Source: an uncultured Selenomonadaceae bacterium
GTDB lineage: Bacteria > Bacillota > Negativicutes > Selenomonadales > Selenomonadaceae
Assembly (NCBI GenBank): GCA_905234195.1
Contig: CAJOFR010000011.1
Span: 22,561 to 86,560 of the forward strand
Reading direction: 5' to 3'
Length of the DNA stretch: 64,000 nt
Shown: piece after piece, positions 9,871 through 18,392 of the stretch
Numbering within the stretch: position 1 is the first letter of the stretch
Layout: every line of letters starts with the position of its first letter
Notes under the pieces: generated by a model
What the model was told of the DNA's origin: nothing
What the model saw: only the letters and a program-made list of their open reading frames with translations
The model's database searches: none
Translations under genes and position numbers: made by a program

Positions 9871-11085
9871 ATGAAAAAAATTTTTAGTTTAGCTTTGACG
9901 ATTATTTTTTTAGTCGCAAGTGTCGGCTGTGTTTTCGCCGCGAAGGACAAGCCGGAAAAAGTCAAGTTCAACAAAAAAATGCTCAAGGAAACTGAACTTG
10001 TCGAGTCTGCGGAAAGAGACGACCCAATTATTTCTTTCGGGGAAGTGGCGGACGAAGTGACTATTCTCGGTGAGGCGGTCGCCACGCCCGGGCAAATGGT
10101 GAACTTTATAAAAAAGCGCAACCCCTATCCGAAAATTAATTGCAGTGTTGAAGAACTTGTCGGTTATTATTATGAAGAGGCGACGCGCGAAGGGATTCGT
10201 CCGGACGTTGCGATTTGCCAGGCGATTTTGGAAACGGGCACGTGGAATTATGGCGGAGATGTTTCGCCGGATCAAAATAATTTCTGCGGGCTCGGAGCGA
10301 CGGGCAACAAGGAACCTGGAGCAAGTTTCGCGACGCCGCAAATGGGAGTCCGCGCGCATATCCAGCACCTTTTGTCTTACGCGAGCCAGACGCCGCCCAA
10401 AATTGCCGTCGTTGACCCGCGCTACGAACTTATCGCGAAATTCCGCCCGCATATTTTCGGCAAGATAAGACACTGGACGGGCTTAAACGGCGTGTGGGCA
10501 GTGCCGGGCAATCAGTACGGACAAACCATTTTGAGATTTTGGAAGCAAGCGCAAAACCCCGACGCCAGCGAAGAGTCTTTGGAGTACGCGCATGAACAAG
10601 TAAAAAAAAATTTGAATGACGCGGAAGTTTACGTTTATCGCGGGATTGTTTATTACGAGCAGGAAAATTTTTGGGGCGCGCAGGCAGATTTTAAAAAGGC
10701 GTTGGAGATTGACCCGAACCATGCCGACGCGACTTTCAATTTGGCGTTGACTGAAACGAAACTCAAGAAGATTGATAAGGCTATCGCGACTTACGACAAA
10801 TATTTGAAACTTTATCCGCAATCCGATACCGGCTATTACAATCGCGGGCTTTTGAAACTCCGTAAGAAAAATTTTAAAGAGGCGATTAAAGATTTTCAGC
10901 GCACGTTAGAAATTCAGGACAGGTTTGCCGACGCGCAGAATGAAATTGCCGTCGCGCACTTCATGCAGAAAAAATATAATGACGCCTGGAACGATATTAA
11001 AATCGCCGCCGAAATTAATACGACGAACGAAGTTATTAACACCAACAAGGCGAAACTCGAAGCTTGCATAAAAAAGAAAAAGTGA
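9871..11085 (+). CDS. Secreted glucosaminidase-domain protein with TPR repeats
   Basis: 404 residues. A signal peptide (MKKIFSLALTIIFLVASVGCVFA) leads to a glucosaminidase-type lysozyme-fold domain at about 90-240, with EGIRPDVAICQAILETGTW holding the likely catalytic Glu, and NFCGLGATG. From about 250 to 390 there are four TPR-like helix pairs (YRGIVYYEQENFWGAQADFKKALEIDP and similar). It probably cleaves peptidoglycan at the cell surface, with TPRs binding a partner. ATG at 9871 is chosen over an upstream ATG because GGAGGAG precedes it and the signal peptide begins there. The decayed acetyltransferase follows 10 bases later. Confidence 0.85.
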   Translation: MKKIFSLALTIIFLVASVGCVFAAKDKPEKVKFNKKMLKETELVESAERDDPIISFGEVADEVTILGEAVATPGQMVNFIKKRNPYPKINCSVEELVGYYYEEATREGIRPDVAICQAILETGTWNYGGDVSPDQNNFCGLGATGNKEPGASFATPQMGVRAHIQHLLSYASQTPPKIAVVDPRYELIAKFRPHIFGKIRHWTGLNGVWAVPGNQYGQTILRFWKQAQNPDASEESLEYAHEQVKKNLNDAEVYVYRGIVYYEQENFWGAQADFKKALEIDPNHADATFNLALTETKLKKIDKAIATYDKYLKLYPQSDTGYYNRGLLKLRKKNFKEAIKDFQRTLEIQDRFADAQNEIAVAHFMQKKYNDAWNDIKIAAEINTTNEVINTNKAKLEACIKKKK

Positions 11086-11095
11086 GGCTGGTTAA

Positions 11096-12180
11096 ATGTC
11101 GATACCTTTTTCAGACAGTAGTTTTTTGCCTGTTGACCGTCCTTACAGCATAAATGGTAATCAGAGGATTAAATACCCGCTGACTTTGGGAGCTTGTTCC
11201 TATGTCGGCGACGCGAAACTAGAATTTGGTGGAAAAAATCCCGCGCATGTTTTAATCGGGAGATTTTCTTCGCTGGCGGGGGATATTAAATTTTTCATCG
11301 GTATTAATCACGAATACAAAAATGTCGTGACGACGTATCCTTTCGATGTCGGCTTTGTAGTTGCAAAAATTTATTCTGACTTGAAAATTTCTCCCACTGA
11401 TTATATCCCTCGTCAGGAACGTCATGACAACCGCTACTAAATAATTATCGGCAATGATGTTTGGATTGGTAGCGGCACGACGATTATGGGCGGCGTGAAA
11501 ATTGGCAGCGGAGCGATTATCGGAACAAACGCGACGGTTGCAAAAAATATTCCGCCCTACACCATTGCTGTTGGGAATCCTGCGCGCGTCGTCAAGTATC
11601 GTTTTGACGAAGAGACGATAAAAAAATTTATGGAGGTAAAGTGGTGGAATTGGAGCGTCGAAAAAGTTTTGGAGAATCTGCCGCTTATGAAAGACGTGGA
11701 AAAATTTTTGGCGAAACACCATACCGAAATCAAACGTATTCCGTACACTGAAATCGGGGGGGGGTATAGGATTGAAAAATATCGCGCGGAGAGCAGAAAA
11801 ATTTTTGCGGCGGTCGCGGATTTTCGTTCGCCGCAGCCGCTCTGGAGAAGAATTGTTAAAGGTTTTTGTTCGTCGAGTTTAAAAAATGCAGTACTGATAT
11901 TTTTTGCGCCTTTAGGTACAACTCAAGACGACTTAGCCGAGCTGAAAACTCTTTCACTTTCAAGCGGCTTGTCCCCCGAACAAATTATTTACGTCGTGCC
12001 TTCGACAGGCGAACAAAATTTTTCGCCATACCTTTTGCGGCAGGCGACGCACTTCATCACGACGCGGGAAATGGTGACGCTTGAATGTACGACACGGACG
12101 TTAAAGTTATTTCGGCTCTTGACGACGGGATTTTTGAAGGCGAACCGGATTTTGATTGGAATTTGATTTACGCGAAATAA
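11096..12180 (+). pseudogene. Left-handed beta-helix O-acetyltransferase with C-terminal extension, disrupted
   Basis: The N-terminal part ends at an in-frame TAA (11438-11440). The same frame resumes at once with [36 protein letters not shown], the hexapeptide repeats of CatB/maltose-acetyltransferase-type enzymes, then [18 protein letters not shown]. Restoring one codon (for example CAA for TAA) joins the halves. Near 12085-12090 a second lesion, one missing base, diverts the frame; the alternative frame reads on as [13 protein letters not shown]...[13 protein letters not shown] and stops at 12180. A tract of nine G (11756-11764) lies in the frame between the lesions. The C-terminal extension of about 150 residues is unrecognised. 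The enzyme would acetylate a surface glycan. Both lesions could be checked against reads. Confidence 0.8.
11756..11764 (+). repeat. G9 homopolymer tract in the acetyltransferase frame
   Basis: Nine consecutive G encode Gly-Gly-Gly after ACTGAAATC. Such tracts slip during replication and are typical of contingency loci. At nine G the local frame is open on both sides. Confidence 0.75.
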
Positions 12181-12197
12181 TTTTGTAGAAATTTTTC

Positions 12198-12226
12198 TTG
12201 ACAATAAGGAGAAAATAATTTAATAT
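12198..12226 (+). promoter_or_regulatory. Promoter of tRNA-Ala
   Basis: TTGACA (12198-12203), a 17-base spacer and TAATAT (12221-12226) lie ten bases before the tRNA 5' end. Confidence 0.8.
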
Positions 12227-12235
12227 ACGGCTTGC

Positions 12236-12311
<76 letters not shown>

Positions 12312-12337
12312 ATAATTAAGAAAAAAAAAGGAAACAG

Positions 12338-12362
12338 CCTCGGCGAGTCCGAGTTTTTTTTT
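12338..12362 (+). terminator. Terminator after tRNA-Ala
   Basis: CTCGG pairs with CCGAG over a 5-base loop, followed by nine T. It separates the tRNA from speD, whose ribosome site follows directly, so some read-through probably supplies speD. Confidence 0.75.
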
Positions 12363-12380
12363 GCCTTTATTGGAGGGGAT

Positions 12381-13184
12381 ATGCCGTTGGAAGAAAAGCT
12401 TAAACTCTATGGCTTCAACAATCTGACAAAGTCTTTGAGCTTTAACATTTATGATATTTGCTACGCGAAGAGCCGCCGCGAACAAAAAGATTATATAGAT
12501 TACATTGACGAGCAATATAATTCCGAACGCTTGACGAACATTTTGACGAAGGTCACCGAGATGATAGGCGCGACGATTTTGAATATCTCAAGCCAAGATT
12601 ATGATCCGCAGGGCGCAAGCGTTACGATTTTAATTGCGGAAAAGGCGGCGATTGATGCCGGACAAAAACTTCCGCGCGGTGCCGCTGAAATTATCAAACC
12701 CGAAACTGTTTTGGCGCACTTGGATAAAAGCCACGTCACTGTTCACACTTATCCGGAATTTCATCCGGAAACGAGCATTGCGACTTTTCGCGTGGACATT
12801 GACGTTTCTACCTGCGGGGAAATTACTCCTCTGCGCACTCTTGATTTTTTAATCGGGAGTTTCGATTCTGACATTATCACGATGGATTATCGCGTTAGGG
12901 GATTTACGCGCGACCTTTCCGGCAAAAAGCTTTTCATTGACGGCAAAATGACTTCCATTCAAGAATTTATCAGCCAGGAAACTCTTGACGCTTATGACGC
13001 GGTTGACATAAACATGTACCAGGCGAATCTTTTTCACACGCGCATGTTGATTAAGGAGCCGGACTTGCAGAACTATCTTTTCAACACGGACATTTATGAG
13101 ATTGCGCCGAAGATGCGGCTGGAAATTTTTTCCAATCTTCGTCGTGAGATGATTGAGATTTTCAGCGGCAAAAATATTTACTGA
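12381..13184 (+). CDS. speD: S-adenosylmethionine decarboxylase proenzyme (E. coli type)
   Basis: 267 residues, close to the class 1A family length. It decarboxylates S-adenosylmethionine to supply the aminopropyl donor for spermidine. The self-cleavage site is LDKSHVTVHTYPE, with Ser117 expected to become the pyruvoyl group; the conserved Cys lies in VDVSTCGEITPL. ATG at 12381 follows GGAGGGG by three bases; the longer open frame upstream overlaps the tRNA and is rejected. No speE lies nearby. Confidence 0.93.
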   Translation: MPLEEKLKLYGFNNLTKSLSFNIYDICYAKSRREQKDYIDYIDEQYNSERLTNILTKVTEMIGATILNISSQDYDPQGASVTILIAEKAAIDAGQKLPRGAAEIIKPETVLAHLDKSHVTVHTYPEFHPETSIATFRVDIDVSTCGEITPLRTLDFLIGSFDSDIITMDYRVRGFTRDLSGKKLFIDGKMTSIQEFISQETLDAYDAVDINMYQANLFHTRMLIKEPDLQNYLFNTDIYEIAPKMRLEIFSNLRREMIEIFSGKNIY

Positions 13185-13198
13185 CAAAATTTTTCCCG

Positions 13199-13309
13199 AA
13201 AAAAAGGAGGCCGTCAAGGATGACGGCCATGCCCGCATTTGGTCGCGTGATGCGACCTCTGCGGGCGTTTTTCTTTTGCTACTTTTCTTTTGCGACAAAA
13301 GAAAAGTAG
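13199..13309 (-). repeat. Three-hairpin intergenic element, copy B
   Basis: Reverse orientation relative to copy A. GGCCGTCA (13209-13216) pairs with TGACGGCC (13221-13228); GCCCGCA (13231-13237) pairs with TGCGGGC (13260-13266); the A/T-rich palindrome spans 13279-13309. It lies between the convergent speD and rpsT. Read on the minus strand, the GC hairpin is followed by CCTTTTTTT, so it should terminate rpsT. Confidence 0.85.
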
Positions 13310-13359
13310 ATGCTAATTCCAAAAGAAAAGAAGATTTTAAATCAAAGAAAGAAAACTCT

Positions 13360-13626
13360 TTATTTTGAAAGCGCGTTTACTTTCAAAGTCAGCCTGGACT
13401 TTTTACGCGCAGCAGCATTTTTATGGATTGTGTTATTCGCCGCCGCCTGGTCTATAGCTTTATAAGCAGCCGGCAAAAGTTTTTGTGCCTCGCCGGCATC
13501 GTTGTTCGCGATTGCTGCAAGCACAAGCTTCTGCGCTTTCTTCATACGATTTTTTTCGGACACATTGCGCGCATGACGTTTCGCGTCCACTTTCATACTT
13601 TTGACTGATGCTTTTATGTTAGGCAA
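13360..13626 (-). CDS. rpsT: 30S ribosomal protein S20
   Basis: 88 residues, basic and helical, starting MPNIKASVKSMKVDAKRHARN and containing AIDQAAANNTIHKNAAARKKSRL, the S20 signature. It binds 16S rRNA early in 30S assembly. The start codon is TTG with GAGGAG about 10 bases upstream; rpsT uses TTG in several bacteria. Confidence 0.96.
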   Translation of the reverse strand: MPNIKASVKSMKVDAKRHARNVSEKNRMKKAQKLVLAAIANNDAGEAQKLLPAAYKAIDQAAANNTIHKNAAARKKSRLTLKVNALSK

Positions 13627-13668
13627 ATTTTCCAGTCTCCTCTCAATAATTTATCATTAACGCGGAAA

Positions 13669-13697
13669 AGTTTAACACAGCCTAATTCAAATTGCAA
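13669..13697 (-). promoter_or_regulatory. Promoter of rpsT
   Basis: On the minus strand TTGCAA (13692-13697), 17 bases, then TAAACT (13669-13674), about 43 bases before the start codon. Confidence 0.5.
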
Positions 13698-13708
13698 GAA
13701 AAAAATAT

Positions 13709-13736
13709 TTAAGTTGTCAATATCAAACGCCGATAT
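13709..13736 (+). promoter_or_regulatory. Sigma-D/sigma-28-like flagellar promoter of flgE
   Basis: TTAA (13709-13712), 16 bases, then GCCGATAT (13729-13736). The -10 octamer matches the Bacillus sigma-D consensus exactly and the spacing fits. It lies about 170 bases upstream of flgE, which is a class of gene this sigma factor can control. Confidence 0.55.
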
Positions 13737-13792
13737 ATTATTCGGAAACGAACAAACAACTAAAAAAAATTTTTACGAACAAAAAATTATAA

Positions 13793-13856
13793 GGTCAGAC
13801 ATGGATTCGCTGAAGGAATGCGAGATAATGACACGGAGCGTCATAAAAAATCTGAC
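13793..13856 (+). other. Folded 5' leader of flgE
   Basis: GGTCAGA (about 13794) pairs with TCTGACC (about 13849) and encloses a second hairpin, ATGAC/GTCAT, whose loop carries ACGGAGC. A GGA in a hairpin loop is a CsrA-type site, and further GGA triplets lie at ATGGATT, AAGGAATG and the Shine-Dalgarno AAAAGGAG. CsrA control is an inference; no csrA gene is in the window. Confidence 0.4.
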
Positions 13857-13906
13857 CCGTCGGCGGCGAAGTGCTTGCCGAATTTAGAAAAGGAGAAGTG
13901 ATTATT

Positions 13907-16444
13907 ATGATGCGTTCCCTGTTCGCCGGAGTCTCCAGCTTGAAGGCTCACCAAACTCGAATGGATGTTATCGGCAACAACATTGCTAACGTCAACACGG
14001 TTGGTTTTAAGTCCAGCCGCGTAACTTTTTCTGATATGCTCTCGCAGACTTCGTCGGGCGCGTCCGCACCAGGTACCAATCTCGGCGGTATCAACCCAAA
14101 ACAAATCGGTCTTGGCGCGTCGGTCGAAAGTGTCGACTTGGTCTTCACTGACGGCTCCCCGCAAAACAGCGGCAAAAATACTGATATCGCCCTTTCCGGC
14201 AACGGGCTTTTCGTCCTCAAAAACGGCGACAGCTATTATTACAGCCGCGACGGCGCGTTTGAGTTCGATACAAACGGCAGTTACGTCATGCCCGGCAGCG
14301 GTCTTTACGTTCAGGGCTGGAATGCGTCGGACGGCGTCTTGAATACAAATGGCGCAACTGAAAATATCGTCGTCAAATCCGGTCAAACTATGCCGGGTAC
14401 CGCAACAACAGCCGTCAATTACGCCAGCAACCTCAACGCCGCCGAACCCACAATCACGAACATTACCTACACCGCCGGCAGCACCAACTCCAACCCTTCC
14501 AGCGTCATAAATTATAAGCAAGTCACCCGTTATGCCGTCACAGGTGCCCAAAGTTTTACCTACGACCCGCGCGTCATGACTTTGAACGGAAATATGGAAG
14601 AAACTTACGTTGATACAATTACTTATACAGACAGTACCGGCGATGAAATTACCACCACAGTCGCAACCGGCAGTGAAACTCGTGCAATCACTGACGCGGG
14701 AACTTATACAGTTGGTAGCACGAGAACAGGTACTGCCGATCCCGCTACAATGGAAGTCACCCTTACTGACGGAACTACCCAAACCGTTGATATAACAAGA
14801 ACTTACACTGTATCAGCTTTGCCGACGTATACTGTAACAAAAACTGTGGTTCCGACTGCAGATGATATGGCGGGTACGGCGACAAATACAACTTATTCTT
14901 TGACTTTGGACGACGGCTCGCAAATTGATGTAGACAGCCTTGACGGCTACACTGTGAACACTGCTTACGATGCCACCAGAAATATTACTTCGTTAAATAC
15001 AACTGAAACGTCCACCGTTTCTTCTATGGTTTTGACTTTGAGCGACGACACAACCGTAGAAATTGCGTCGGAAGATCTTAGCGAGTATGGCTACACTATA
15101 GGCGGCACTTATCCTGAAGGAGCGGGCACAACAATTAAAAGCGTTGCGTTTACCACCTCCGTTACAACGACAACGAACGGGACAGCCGCTGACCCCGTCA
15201 CGACAACGAGAACCTATCCTGACGGCAATTCTTCCACAAATGACGATTCGTTCACTATCACCGGAACCGACAATACCGATACCAATATCGTTTTGACTTA
15301 CAACGACGGGAGCACAGCTACTGCAGTAGCTGGCACTTCCTACACTGTCGGCGAGGACGATGCGGGCTCCGTTCTTTCAATCAACGTCGACGGCACAAAT
15401 GTTATCGCGGCGACACTCACTTTGTCGGACGGCTCCACGCAAAAAGTAACAAGCGGCTTTTATCAGATTAATCACGGCGTTCCCGTCACGACTGTCGTCA
15501 CTATTTACGACTCTGAAGGTCAAGACCACGCAGTTTCTTTGCTTATCGATAAAAATAACAACTCCGTCGATAATGACGTAAATAATGATGCGCTCGCCCT
15601 TGCAAGAGTTTTGGACGACGACGGCAATACAATCACCGGCGCAAAAATCGTCAAAGCCAACAAGGACGCCGGCGGAAATATTATCAGCTACGATTACACG
15701 TATGATTCAGGAACTGAAACTAATATACCGGCAACCGCCTACGCTGACCATGTCGTTTGGGATAACCGCTGGAGTGTTTTCATGGCACCCGGCGAAGGGC
15801 AAACAGGTCCTGTTTATTCCTACGAGAAAACAGAAGAGGACAGCACTAAGACTACCGGTTATTTGAACTACACCGAAGACGACGCGGGCAATGTTTTCGG
15901 CAAGCCTGCTTATATCTACTTCAATGACGACGGCTCCTACAGCTCCGCCGCCACAGCCAACGCCTCGCTTTATCTGGTTTACTCCAACGGTAACGGCGCG
16001 GCTCCCACGACGGCAAATGTTGACTTCTCCAATGTCACCCAGTACGCGGGCAGCACGACGGCTTACGGTTCGACGGACGGCAACGCCTACGGTATTTTGC
16101 AGAGCGTTTCTATTGACGCTTCGGGAATTATCACCGGCACTTATTCTAATGGCATCCTCCGCACCGAAGCTCAAATCGCTGTCGCGCAGTTCGTCAACTC
16201 CGCCGGTTTGACTAAGACGGGCACCAGTCTTTATCAGCAGTCCAACAACTCCGGCGAAGCGAATATCAAGACGCTTGACGCTTTCGGCTTGTCTATCACT
16301 CCTTCGGCTCTCGAAATGTCTAACGTCGAACTTGCAAGCGAACTTGCTGACATGATTGTTACCCAGCGCGGTTTCCAATCCAATTCCAAGATTATCACCG
16401 TCGCTGACGAAATGCTTGAAACTATCATCAACATGAAGAGATAA
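13907..16444 (+). CDS. flgE: Flagellar hook protein FlgE with very large central insertion
   Basis: 845 residues, about twice the usual length. The N-terminus (MMRSLFAGVSSLKAHQTRMDVIG then NNIANVNTVGFKSSRV) is the rod/hook signature, and the C-terminus (NVELASELADMIVTQRGFQSNSKIITVADEMLETIINMKR) closes the hook D0 coiled coil. Residues of roughly 170-520 are Thr/Asp-rich beta repeats with recurring patterns such as LTLSDGST and TYTVG, as expected for surface-exposed hook domains. ATG at 13907 is chosen because AAAAGGAG precedes it. No other flagellar structural gene is adjacent, so it is a detached gene with its own sigma-D-like promoter. Confidence 0.93.
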   Translation: MMRSLFAGVSSLKAHQTRMDVIGNNIANVNTVGFKSSRVTFSDMLSQTSSGASAPGTNLGGINPKQIGLGASVESVDLVFTDGSPQNSGKNTDIALSGNGLFVLKNGDSYYYSRDGAFEFDTNGSYVMPGSGLYVQGWNASDGVLNTNGATENIVVKSGQTMPGTATTAVNYASNLNAAEPTITNITYTAGSTNSNPSSVINYKQVTRYAVTGAQSFTYDPRVMTLNGNMEETYVDTITYTDSTGDEITTTVATGSETRAITDAGTYTVGSTRTGTADPATMEVTLTDGTTQTVDITRTYTVSALPTYTVTKTVVPTADDMAGTATNTTYSLTLDDGSQIDVDSLDGYTVNTAYDATRNITSLNTTETSTVSSMVLTLSDDTTVEIASEDLSEYGYTIGGTYPEGAGTTIKSVAFTTSVTTTTNGTAADPVTTTRTYPDGNSSTNDDSFTITGTDNTDTNIVLTYNDGSTATAVAGTSYTVGEDDAGSVLSINVDGTNVIAATLTLSDGSTQKVTSGFYQINHGVPVTTVVTIYDSEGQDHAVSLLIDKNNNSVDNDVNNDALALARVLDDDGNTITGAKIVKANKDAGGNIISYDYTYDSGTETNIPATAYADHVVWDNRWSVFMAPGEGQTGPVYSYEKTEEDSTKTTGYLNYTEDDAGNVFGKPAYIYFNDDGSYSSAATANASLYLVYSNGNGAAPTTANVDFSNVTQYAGSTTAYGSTDGNAYGILQSVSIDASGIITGTYSNGILRTEAQIAVAQFVNSAGLTKTGTSLYQQSNNSGEANIKTLDAFGLSITPSALEMSNVELASELADMIVTQRGFQSNSKIITVADEMLETIINMKR

Positions 16445-16445
16445 T

Positions 16446-16490
16446 CTATTGACTAGTAGTTAGTTGATAGGGATTAGAAATTAGTGGAGT
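16446..16490. repeat. Left arm of an inverted flank around repeat copy C
   Basis: Contains GACTAGTAGTTAG and GGGATTAGA. The inverse complement (TCTAATCCC, AACTAGT) lies on the other side of copy C at about 16631-16655, so copy C sits between imperfect inverted arms. Confidence 0.45.
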
Positions 16491-16587
16491 AAAAAAAGAG
16501 GCCGCCCAAGGATGGGCGGCCGCCCGCATTTGGTCGCGTGATGCGACCTCTGCGGGCAGTTTTCTTTTGCGATCAAAAGAAAAGTAG
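16491..16587 (-). repeat. Three-hairpin intergenic element, copy C
   Basis: Reverse orientation. GGCCGCCCA (16500-16508) pairs with TGGGCGGCC (16513-16521); GCCCGCA (16522-16528) with TGCGGGC (16551-16557); the A/T-rich hairpin is shortened to TTTTCTTTTG/CAAAAGAAAA (16560-16583). It lies between the convergent flgE and aldo/keto reductase genes. Confidence 0.85.
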
Positions 16588-16651
16588 ATGTTCATTCAAA
16601 AGAGGAAAAAATTTTTAGAAGGAAAAAAATCTCTAATCCCTAAAAACTAGT

Positions 16652-17482
16652 TCACCAGTTTTCAAAGCGGTGATTCTGATTAAGAGCGGACATCTGTTTC
16701 ATTTCGTCGACAGTCAATTCAAAATCGAAAATGTTGTAGTTTTCGGAAATGTGATCCGGATTTTTTGAACCAGGTACCGCAATATAACCGGCCTGCAAAT
16801 GCCAGCGCAAAATAATCTGCGCGGGCGTTTTTTTATGGTTTTGAGCAAGCGCAACAATCGTGGGAATTTGGAAAATTTTTTTCGTGTTGCCGCGCCCGCC
16901 AAAAGGATACCACGACTCAACGAACGTCCCGAATTTTTTTACGTAGTCTTGCAACGCGGTATTTTGATAGAGCGGATGATTTTCATTTTGTACGACGGCG
17001 GGCACAATCTTCGCGATATTTAAAATCCTGTCGAAGTCTCGCGGCGTGTAGTAATTTGAAATTCCAATCGAACGAATTTTACCGGCGTCCGCCCCGCGCT
17101 CCAACGCCTTATAAACTGCCGTATCATTCGCGCCCGGCTGGTGAATCAACATCAAATCAACGTAGCCGATATTCAACGCCGCAAGAGAATTTTCTATCGC
17201 CGCATCGGGCTGATTGTAATTGCCTGGCATAATTTTGCTTGTCACGAAAATTTCTTCGCGCTTGACAATCCCCGCGTCGATAGCCCTGCGGACGCCGTTG
17301 CCTACACCAGTTTCGTTGTCGTAGTATCGCGCGGTGTCAATTAGCCTGTAGCCGACACTCAACGCGCGAAAAACGCACTCCTCCGCCTGTTTATCGGAAA
17401 GAGTCCACGTGCCGAGACCGAGCACCGGCATTTTGTGGCCGCTGTTCAAAGTCACGTCCTCGACGAAAAAATTTTTAGTCAC
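16652..17482 (-). CDS. Aldo/keto reductase
   Basis: 276 residues, a single TIM-barrel domain of the NADPH-dependent aldo/keto reductase family (AKR5-like, 2,5-diketo-gluconate-reductase group). The catalytic tetrad is visible: Asp49 (RLIDTARYYDNE), Tyr54, Lys83 (VTSKI) and His114 (LIHQPG). The cofactor motif GSKNPDHISEN is near the C-terminus. The start is GTG, with AGGTGG 12 bases upstream inside the end of a tiny lipoprotein-like ORF. Substrate cannot be told. It is last in the minus-strand run that begins with the SPFH gene. Confidence 0.9.
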   Translation of the reverse strand: MTKNFFVEDVTLNSGHKMPVLGLGTWTLSDKQAEECVFRALSVGYRLIDTARYYDNETGVGNGVRRAIDAGIVKREEIFVTSKIMPGNYNQPDAAIENSLAALNIGYVDLMLIHQPGANDTAVYKALERGADAGKIRSIGISNYYTPRDFDRILNIAKIVPAVVQNENHPLYQNTALQDYVKKFGTFVESWYPFGGRGNTKKIFQIPTIVALAQNHKKTPAQIILRWHLQAGYIAVPGSKNPDHISENYNIFDFELTVDEMKQMSALNQNHRFENW

Positions 17483-17486
17483 GGTT

Positions 17487-17603
17487 TTATTTTTCCACCT
17501 CGATTTTATTTTGAACGACGTTACTCGAAGTTTCTCCGCAGCCCGCGAAAATCGAAAAGAAAATCCCCGTACCGAGCAACGATAAAAATTTTCTGCGATT
17601 CAT
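17487..17603 (-). CDS. 38-residue twin-arginine/lipoprotein leader-like ORF
   Basis: MNRRKFLSLLGTG followed by a hydrophobic stretch and FAGCGETSS: a twin-Arg start, a hydrophobic core and a lipobox-like Cys, ending after about 14 further residues. Its GGAGGT lies in the last codons of the TPM gene, and its ATG touches that gene's stop. The aldo/keto reductase begins five bases downstream in another frame. It may be a true small lipoprotein, or a detached export leader of the reductase. Confidence 0.4.
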   Translation of the reverse strand: MNRRKFLSLLGTGIFFSIFAGCGETSSNVVQNKIEVEK

Positions 17604-18380
17604 TTAAAAACTACCTCCGGCACTTCCGCCGCCTCCGCCGCTACTACCGCCGCCGGATCTTCCAGAGGACGGTCTGGGCTTCGGTCTGCGCGAAACATTC
17701 GTGAAAAGATAAGTGTCGCGGTTTTTCGTCAGCTTAACGGTGTCGCGCTTGAGATAATCGCTCGCCGCAACTTCATGACGCACGTTGCTCATTGAACCAA
17801 TCAGCCAGGAACGAACCCCAATCCCGCACAGAATAGCAATCAGCACAGCCATAACCGCCGCCATTGGATTAAAGCCGCTCGAGCTGTCATAAGCCGCGCC
17901 GTTTTTCGCGTAGTAGCCGCAAAATTGGTCAATCCCTTCGAGATAGCCGGCACACGCTCCGTAATAATCACCGCTCAAAAGTTTATTGACGAAGCCGCCG
18001 GCAATGTCGTTGGGGTTGGGAATCACCTGTTGCAATTTCGCGTCGGTGACAATCTGCCATTTTCGGTTGCCCATATCGACGAGGAGGAGGATGCCGCCGT
18101 TTTGCCCGTCGCCGTATCGCTGATTGAGCAGGTAGCGCGCCGCGCTCTCAACGTCGCTATTTCCTATTGAGTTCAAAAATTCTATGCCGACTCTGATATT
18201 ATATTTCGTCTCGATAGTTTTGATTTTGTCCGTCAAAGATTTTATTTCGCTTTGGCTCATCAGATTGGGTTCGTCGACGACGGACATGTTTAAAATTTTT
18301 TCGTTGGCGGGCACGGCGAAAACTACATTGACACTTAACGCCGCGAACAACAAAAACAGCGCGCAGATTTTTTTCGTCAT
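17604..18380 (-). CDS. TPM-domain membrane protein (YdjH/YgcG-like)
   Basis: 258 residues. Signal peptide (MTKKICALFLLFAALSVNVVFA), then a TPM domain at about 30-165 (VVDEPNLMSQSEIKSLTDKI, YGDGQNGGILLLVDMGNRKW), one transmembrane helix at about 172-195, a cytoplasmic stretch and a Gly/Ser-rich tail. TPM domains occur in bacterial membrane proteins of unknown or chaperone-like role. It is co-transcribed with the zinc-ribbon and SPFH genes, the arrangement of Bacillus subtilis ydjG-ydjH-ydjI, where the proteins serve envelope stress together with a PspA homologue. No PspA is present here. Confidence 0.8.
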   Translation of the reverse strand: MTKKICALFLLFAALSVNVVFAVPANEKILNMSVVDEPNLMSQSEIKSLTDKIKTIETKYNIRVGIEFLNSIGNSDVESAARYLLNQRYGDGQNGGILLLVDMGNRKWQIVTDAKLQQVIPNPNDIAGGFVNKLLSGDYYGACAGYLEGIDQFCGYYAKNGAAYDSSSGFNPMAAVMAVLIAILCGIGVRSWLIGSMSNVRHEVAASDYLKRDTVKLTKNRDTYLFTNVSRRPKPRPSSGRSGGGSSGGGGGSAGGSF

Positions 18381-18392
18381 GGGTACGCCTCC

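Noticed and set aside
13790..13860. Cyclic-di-GMP riboswitch before flgE
   Set aside because: The leader folds, but the conserved core and tetraloop-receptor sequence of GEMM riboswitches are absent.
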